Source of the DNA: Edaphochlamys debaryana | Lineage: Eukaryota; Chlorophyta; Chlorophyceae; Chlamydomonadales | Reading direction: 5' to 3' | Assembly (NCBI GenBank): GCA_016858145.1 | Contig: JAEHOE010000126.1 | Coordinates: forward strand, 124,001-188,000 | Length of the DNA stretch: 64,000 nucleotides | Shown: positions 58,160 to 64,000 of the stretch, in pieces | Layout: each line of letters begins with the position of its first letter | Position numbering within the stretch: the first letter of the stretch is position 1 | The notes under the pieces: model-generated | What the model was told of the DNA's origin: nothing | Seen by the model: only the letters and a program-made list of their open reading frames with translations | Databases searched by the model: none | Translations under genes and position numbers: made by a program

Positions 58160-59437
58160 GCGGGCGGAGGGCGACGGCGTGTGCAACGCGGGGAATGTGT
58201 TGGGGGACAACGAACGAGGGTCGGGTCGTGAGTGTGGTGGGCAGATATGTGGTCGACTGGGGTGGGGGCTTGGCTGCTCGGCTCAGGGGCTGGTTGGGGC
58301 CGCGGCATCGAGTGCCGGAAACGCCGGGAGGTGGCGGAAGCGGGCTGAGGCTGCCGAAGGTCCGATGGCATGGAGGCTGAGCGGGGTGGGGCCAGTCATG
58401 TTGTCTGTGTGGTGGTGGGCTTTCATCATGGCAGCAAAGTACAGACCGTAGGCAGAGTGAGACCCAGATCAGCTGCACCAGGTGCATACCAACGACCCTG
58501 CCCGCCGTGGGCTGAACGCAAGGGCTGACCTCATGACCTGACCACACTGCCACAATGCGCAAGGCACAGCACTTGTGACGCTTGCGTACCGGGACTCTTA
58601 CCATTGCTGAGTTAGCTAGCCAAGAGAGGCGGACGGCGGAAGCAGACGGGCGGAGGAAAGGCGGACGAAGGACAGATTGCATGGACACCAGGTTTGGACT
58701 TCGGCCCATGTAACCCGGCGTGTGAAGTGCTTGGTCTGCCTCCTCACCGTCTCACCTTCTGCCTGAGACCTTCAGACCTTCTGCTAACCAAGCCGAAGCG
58801 GCTCTCCTACTCTAGACATCCTGTCCCTGCCCGTTGCTTTGAACGAACTCGACGAAGCACGATTGAGATTCTGGTCTACCACTCGCGGAGCCTCCGCCAC
58901 CCTCTGCCCCAGGCTGATGCAGCCGTAGCCCCGCGAAGCGCGAACAACCCACCCTCGGCGCAACAGAGTTGTGATCACTGATCAGGGAGCTTGCGGCATC
59001 GTCGGCTGGGCGCACGCCAACGCAGGATAATGCTCCGCAAAGCCACCAAATCGTCTCACATCATCATCAGCAACAGAAGCTCGTGCATCCCACAATCTCA
59101 TACCTACCTTTGGTAATGAACTTCTTCTTCGCACCCCCCCTACGCGTGATGGAGACCCCCTCAAGTTTCCCCGCTCTCGACGGCCACGCCTCTCCCTGAC
59201 CCCCCATGCTTGCATGTGTATTACCCCCATGCTAGGCACAGAGGGTAGCACCCCATAAGTCTGCCGACGTGTTGAGCGGTTCCTACAGGTCTGTCCATCT
59301 TGCCGAGCGGAACGTGATATGCAAAGTATCCCCTCAGGAAGCGCACGCTCACCCCACGGGTCTCGAACACCAACCAACACGCCACCAGGCACACGCTACA
59401 CGTGCCAGGTGGGCTTGCGGGCGTCCGTCCCGCGCCG
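58160..59437. other. Intergenic, tail-to-tail of NT-C2 and F-box-like genes
   Basis: Contains the 3' UTRs of two converging genes. The part after about 58600 is less GC-rich than the exons. No additional gene is supported. Confidence 0.45.
58709..58713 (+). terminator. Candidate UGUAA poly(A) signal of the NT-C2 gene
   Basis: TGTAA occurs 550 bases past the TAG at 58159. A 3' UTR of this length is common in volvocalean algae. Confidence 0.4.
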
Positions 59438-61767
59438 CTACATGTATATGGACAGGTCAGTGTTGCGCCTGTGCCGGCCGATCCGGTCGAGCACCACTCG
59501 CGGGGCCAGGCTCCGCAGCCCGTTCCACGCCTCCAGCAGCCCAAGGAGCCGCACCACCTCCCCGTCACCGCCATCGCCGGCTGCAGCCCCCGAGCTCCCG
59601 CCACCGTCGTTGCCGCCCGGCAGCACGCTGGCCGCCCCGCCTGCTCCCTGCTCCTCCTCGCCGTCCCACAGCGCCTGCAGCACCTGGGGTGGGAGCAGAA
59701 GCGTGTTAGCGGCTGTGCCCGTGAGGGGCAGACAATGTTGGCGAGGCGAAAGGGCGCGCGGTCCATACCGGTGTGGTGGGCAGGAGCCAGGGGGCACGCA
59801 TGCGAGCCCAGGACACACCTGCTGCGCAGCCTTGCGCCAGGGGATGCAGCCGGGCACTGCCTCGAGCTCCAGCACTTCGCCCTCCTCCCCGGTGCCCGCG
59901 CCTTCTCCGCCCTCAGCCGCCAGGCGGCGCGCCACTGCGGCCGTTGCCTGGCAGGCCTGCAGGGCGCCCCCTGGAAGTCGCCTACCCGGGTCCCGGTCGC
60001 AGCACACGGCCACAGCGCCCGCCGTGGGGAGCGCCCGGTAGCCGACGACATAGACGTCCGGCTCCGCCGCCGACACAGCGGCGCCCAGCCACTTCATCCA
60101 GGCCCGCAGGTAGCGCGCGTGCCCGGTCAGGCGCCGCATCAGGGGCCCCCGCAGGACCAGCCACCCCCCGTCCGGCCCTCCCGCCGTCGCAGTCATGTGC
60201 TGCAGGACCTTGTCAGCCAGTGCCGGCAGGGGCGGCACGTGCAGCGGGGCGGCACCAGCAGCAGCGGCGGCGGACGGGCGCAGCTTGACGTCGATGGGGA
60301 AGTGCTTGCCCTCTGCAGTGTCGCAGAAGGGCCAGCTGAGCTTATCCGGGACGCCAAGCAGGCGCACCAGGCTGGACGCCTCCGTCAGGGATGGCGGGGC
60401 GCGCAGCTCCTCCACCCTGATCCGGTCGCAGCGGGCCAGCAGCGGGCCCGCACCGCGGTGGTCCAGGCCGTCGCCGGAGCGGTCGGTCGTCTCGGGGGGA
60501 TAGCAGGAGTAGAGCGACCCGAACACGGCCAGGCGGCCCAGACGCGGCCCCAGGGTGCGGCTGGGGAGCAGGCCCTCAGCGATCACATCGAACAGCATCT
60601 GGTACGGCATGCTGGCGCAAGACACTTCGACCCCTGTGAGCTGGCCGCCCGACAGGCTGCAGATGAGGTACGGATCTTGCCTTCCGTATTCGGGTGGCCG
60701 CACAGGGTGCAGGTCGAACCTCTGCACCGTGGCCGGCAGCGCGTCCAAAAGCTCTGACAACTCCCACGGCTCAAAGCACTGCTTGACAGCATACTGCATT
60801 TCGAGCTCGGACAGCGACGTGCAGCGGGCGACCAAGGCGGCAAGGTCCTCCCCCGTAGGACGGCTGGCCTCATGGTTTGCCACGAAATCTGCGGCCATTT
60901 CCAGGCGCGTGAGCTGCGTTAGCAGGCTGTCGGGGATGCAGGGCAGGTAGCCGTAGTCGGCGATGGCGAGGCTGGTGAGGCTGGGGAGGAGCGAGAGGGC
61001 GTTCGCCGCAACGGCCTGCTCGGCTCCGTCGTCGGCAGCGGGCGCAACCGCCTCCAAGACCAGGCTGCGCAGCCCCGGCAGCCCTGACAGGACGCGCAGC
61101 AGGTGGTCGCTGTCCAGCGGGTGCGGACTGGTCGCTGGGCTGTCCCCCAGCACCAGCTCCGTGATATGCCCGAGGGCTCCGGGCGGCGCGGCGACGAAGG
61201 GCAGGCACACACGCTCGTCCATGTACGGCAGCGTGAGCTTGCGGCAATGCGGCCAGCGCTGCGGCCAGCGGCCGCCCTCCACAAGATGTTCTACTTCCGT
61301 CCAGTCCTGTGTGGGCAAAAGGGAGAGGGAAGGGACAGTAGGTCGGGCGGCGCAGCAGCAGGCACCAGCCCCCTCGACCAAGCAACAAACGCAAGCCTGC
61401 ACGGCTGGGCTCACGGCAGCCCAAACCCCACGTGGTGAAGGTAGTCTCTGCCAAGGTAACTCGGTCCCCGGTCCTCGCCCCTCGGCCCTCAGCCCTTGGG
61501 GAACGTGTGTGCCTGGGGGATCGAACCCCGCGCGACCCCGGCCCCCCACCCCACCAGGCCCTTGGGAAGCGTCAGAGCCGTGACGTGCCCGTCGAATGCG
61601 TCGCGAAGAGCTTTGCACGACCGGCGCGCCTCGCGGATGTCCTTCCAGCTAAACCTAAATTTCAGGTCATCATCGTGCTTTGCCGTGCGCGCGAGCAGAG
61701 ACAGCACTTCACCAGGCAGGTCACTGAGGCTAATCCGTGGCTGCCCCGCTGGTGCATCAGCAGCCAT
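59438..61767 (-). CDS. F-box-like/leucine-rich protein
   Basis: Three minus-strand exons (61555-61767, 59819-61306, 59438-59683) give 648 aa. The first exon encodes ISLSDLPGEVLSLLARTAK and IREARRSCKALRDAFDGHVT, the pattern of an F-box (LP-x-E-[VL]-L, then R-x-x-C-[KR]-x-[LF]-[RA]). Exon 2 holds leucine-rich stretches such as LLRVLSGLPGLRSLVLEAV, LSLLPSLTSLAIADYG and CTSLSELEMQY, irregular LRRs typical of large algal F-box/LRR families. The C-terminal part is Gly/Ala-rich and ends RRNTDLSIYM. F-box proteins link substrates to an SCF ubiquitin ligase; the LRRs would choose the target, which is unknown. The start codon is the first ATG ahead of the F-box. An LRR protein with a degenerate F-box is the main alternative. 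Confidence 0.7.
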
Positions 61768-62798
61768 CCTAGCGATGAAGATGTTTCCGGGTGCCTGGCT
61801 CTTGCATCAGCAGCTACCCTAGCTTTGCATGCACCATCGCAAGCTGTTAACTCGACAACACTATGATACAATGTGTGCCGTGCAGGACGGTTGGCATGCG
61901 ACGGGATGCGGCGATGTGCTGGAGGGTGCTGGCCGCCTGCTTCATGCCCCTTCCCGCGGAGCCTGCCCCGATTGGGCTATCGACCTCCTCTGCAGTATCG
62001 CGCATTTGCATGGTTGGAGGGTTGCCGTCGCTGCTCAAGTGGCCCTTATTCTCTGTTGGGGAACTGCGGCACGTGTTGGGGTCCACTGAACTCCACCCTT
62101 ACGTGCTGCATCGCCTTCTTGTGGCACCTGTTTGCTTCTATCCCATGATTCCCATGCGCACAGTCTAGTCAAGCTACATCTCCTGTCGGCGTCTAGACTG
62201 CGGCCACTGCGCTGCATGGCCCCTGGCACAGGTTTCCCCATGCCCCGTCCACAGCAAGCAGCCCTGCAGGCATACCCCCGCCCATACCCGCCCCTGTGAG
62301 CAACGGCCCCCGGGGTCAAGGCAAGCCTCACGACGAGCACATAATCGATCAGGCGACCGCATTAAGCCAGCGCAGCCAGCCTCCCAAAGCCCAAGATTTG
62401 CCCACCCGCAGCCACAGAAGCAGCTCACTTGGCGGCATGCAAACGTCTTCTCATCCATGCGCCTGCACTGACCGCACCTTCCAGGCCCACCCACCCACAT
62501 GCCACCTGCAACGCTCCCGGCACGATGTACCCCGGCAGTGCCGCATCTGACCCTGCTGCTCTCTACCACCAGGCCCTGATTAGGCACTGCGGCCCGAAGG
62601 CTGCATACCTGCAATCCTGCCAACTAGCTCTCCTGCCTACGCAGCCTGCAAACCCCAAACCTCTCGGACGGTGCGCATTGCGCAGAGCGCCCAGCCTTCA
62701 GCATTCCCCCGCTCCCCACGCCTGCTTCTTCGCTCTTGCCCCCCACCCACTGTGCCTACCACCACGCATTCCTCCCCAATCTCCCACCTCCACTCGCC
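61768..62798. other. Intergenic between two minus-strand genes
   Basis: Carries the promoter of the F-box-like gene and the 3' UTR of the helical-repeat gene. Cys-rich products of plus-strand frames here come from TGC-rich DNA and look spurious. A CT-rich tract lies at about 62720-62830. No gene is supported. Confidence 0.4.
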
Positions 62799-63640
62799 CT
62801 ACGCCTGCGCCTCCATTTGCTGCCGCCCCGCCAGCGCCGCCGCCAGTGCCGTGTCCCCCAGCGCCCGCGCCGCCGCCTCCGCCGCCTGCGCCGTGTCGGC
62901 ATCCAGCAGCTCCGGCGCCCCCCGGACCGCCTCCGCCATACGGCCCAGCAGCGGGTCCTTGAGGTTCATGGCCTGGAGGGGTGGGGTGGGGTGGGGGGTG
63001 GAGGGGCCAGGGGAGGTGAGGCGGATGAGGGGGACGGAGAGGAGGGGACAGGGCAGCAGCATGTCGAGTGGGGAAGGCAGCAGGTGTAGGAGGCGCGCCA
63101 CGTGGGGCAGGCATGCGGCGCTGCGCGAGGTTGAGCGAGCCGCAGCCCCATACCGTTAGCCCCAAGCCCCAGGTCATGATAGCCCTTCCTTGCTTGGCCC
63201 CTCCCCGCCCCCCGCTCTCCTTCCTCGCTGCCCATCGCCCGCGTCGTCCTCCTCAACACAACCCGTCCAACCCTAGGCCCCTTGGCCCAGCCAGGTCAGC
63301 CCCCGAGCGCCCCCACCTGCCCAATCACCACCAGCCTCGCCGCGTCCTTGGGCCGCAGCTCCGCCTCGTGCTCCGCCGCCAGCCGCAGCACCGCCTCGGC
63401 GGCGCCCGCGTCGTCCACGCCCTGCCGTACGGCCCTGTACAGCAGCTCCACCACCTGGCGCACGTACCTGTACCGCCCCCCTGGCACCACGTCCGTGGCC
63501 ACGTGCCGCGCCGCCGCCACGGCCAGCTGGAAGTGCGGCGCGCCCGCGGCGCCCAGCAGGCGCAGCACGGGCAGCAGGTCCTGCGCGGAGCAGCGGCTCA
63601 GCATGCGCTCCGCGTGCAGCGAGAAGGAGGACAGGACGGC
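62799..63640 (-). CDS. Helical-repeat protein, 3' part (unassigned)
   Basis: Two in-frame minus-strand exons are visible: 63317-63640 (108 codons) and 62799-62972 (58 codons with the stop). The acceptor at 63641-63643 shows that more coding sequence lies beyond the window. The protein is rich in Ala/Leu/Arg helices, for example SAQDLLPVLRLLGAAGAPHF, VRQVVELLYRAVRQGVDD and EAVLRLAAEHEAELRPKD. These look like tandem helix-turn-helix units as found in algal organelle RNA-binding repeat proteins (OPR or FASTK-related). The C-terminus ends AGRQQMEAQA. I cannot assign a family from this fragment. The frame, GT-AG sites and codon bias support a real gene. Confidence 0.6.
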
Positions 63641-64000
63641 CTGGGGGGACAGGAGGTGGGGGAGGGGTGGGTGGATACCGGTTGCTACTGGTGAGTCTCT
63701 GGGCTTAAGGTCCTGGGGTCTGAAGGATGGAAGAGCATGACGGTAATTCAGCCTCGTTGCTCCCTACCCCTCCGACCCGCCCCCCCCCCAAACTTCTGCA
63801 TGCCACCCACCCCTCCGACTCCTGGCAACTCTCTTCCTCAGCCCCCTCAGCCCTCCACTACTCTCTACCATCAAGCCGTTGTGGGCCCGAAGGCAAAGGC
63901 TCGCAGTCTGATGATAAAACCCTCTCCAAACCCAGGGGGGTACGGTTGGGTGCAAGTGGTTACCGGGCTGAAGCCCTTCGGGGGCCCGAGGGCAAAGGAG
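63641..64000. other. Intron or flank at the window end, with repeat
   Basis: Probably an intron of the preceding minus-strand gene. GGGCCCGA followed by GGCAAAGG occurs twice (about 63883 and 63982). The second copy is next to GGGCTGAAGCCC, a variant of the dispersed palindrome seen elsewhere in the window. Confidence 0.45.

Noticed and set aside
61505..61545. tRNA-like T-arm (GGGTTCGATCCC on the minus strand)
   Set aside because: It sits in intron 1 of the F-box-like gene and I see no matching D-arm, anticodon arm or acceptor stem.
61829..62168. Cys-rich plus-strand frames
   Set aside because: Arise from TGC-rich DNA upstream of a minus-strand gene; no signal peptide or conserved cysteine pattern.
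1..64000. CRISPR arrays, bacterial operons, prophage or insertion sequences
   Set aside because: The genes are intron-rich and eukaryotic; the only regular repeats are micro- and minisatellites, coding repeats and one segmental duplication.

Overview
The window is nuclear DNA of a green alga, most likely a volvocalean (Chlamydomonas/Gonium/Volvox relative). The evidence is very high GC, genes cut by many short GT-AG introns, UGUAA poly(A) signals, proline-rich PPSP cell-wall type sequence and long alanine/glycine-rich exons. There are no bacterial operons, no CRISPR array and no recognisable transposon open reading frame. All gene models here were spliced by eye. In nearly all of them every intron has GT-AG ends and the coding lengths close in frame.

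Layout. 1-554 (-): 5' part of an AP180/CALM-type ANTH clathrin adaptor. 1486-1780 (+): possible terminal exon with a Cys-rich, acidic product. 2871-9564 and 11029-17812 (+): two tandem paralogous receptor-like kinases (A and B) with the same kinase exon pattern. 19935-21340 (-): Mago nashi, core of the exon junction complex. 22048-25139 (+): organellar methionyl-tRNA formyltransferase. 25756-28758 (+) and 30949-42979 (+): a duplicated pair, C and D. C is a predicted secreted protein of about 704 aa. D is a receptor kinase of about 3046 aa with the same ectodomain plus a proline-rich stalk, a membrane segment, a very long low-complexity cytoplasmic linker and a complete kinase. 44942-46711 (-): type I membrane protein resembling the V-ATPase accessory Ac45/BIG1 group. 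47169-58159 (+): NT-C2 and coiled-coil protein of about 2239 aa with an NPF motif and DLF-type repeats. 59438-61767 (-): F-box-like/leucine-rich protein. 62799-63640 (-): 3' part of a helical-repeat protein cut by the window end.

How the genes relate. Three of the genes are membrane receptor kinases from two unrelated lineages (A/B and D). C supplies a soluble version of D's ectodomain, so C and D could act as a wall- or matrix-sensing receptor and a secreted partner or decoy; this is inference. The ANTH protein and the NT-C2/NPF protein both belong to families linked to endocytic membrane traffic, but they are about 47 kb apart and nothing here ties them together. MAGO and FMT, and the Ac45-like and NT-C2 genes, are head-to-head pairs with 707 and 457 bp between start codons.

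Long gaps at 9565-11028, 17813-19934, 28759-30948 and 42980-44941 hold no gene I can defend. They carry short dispersed GGGCTGAGCCC-type palindromes and a few isolated coding-like pieces.
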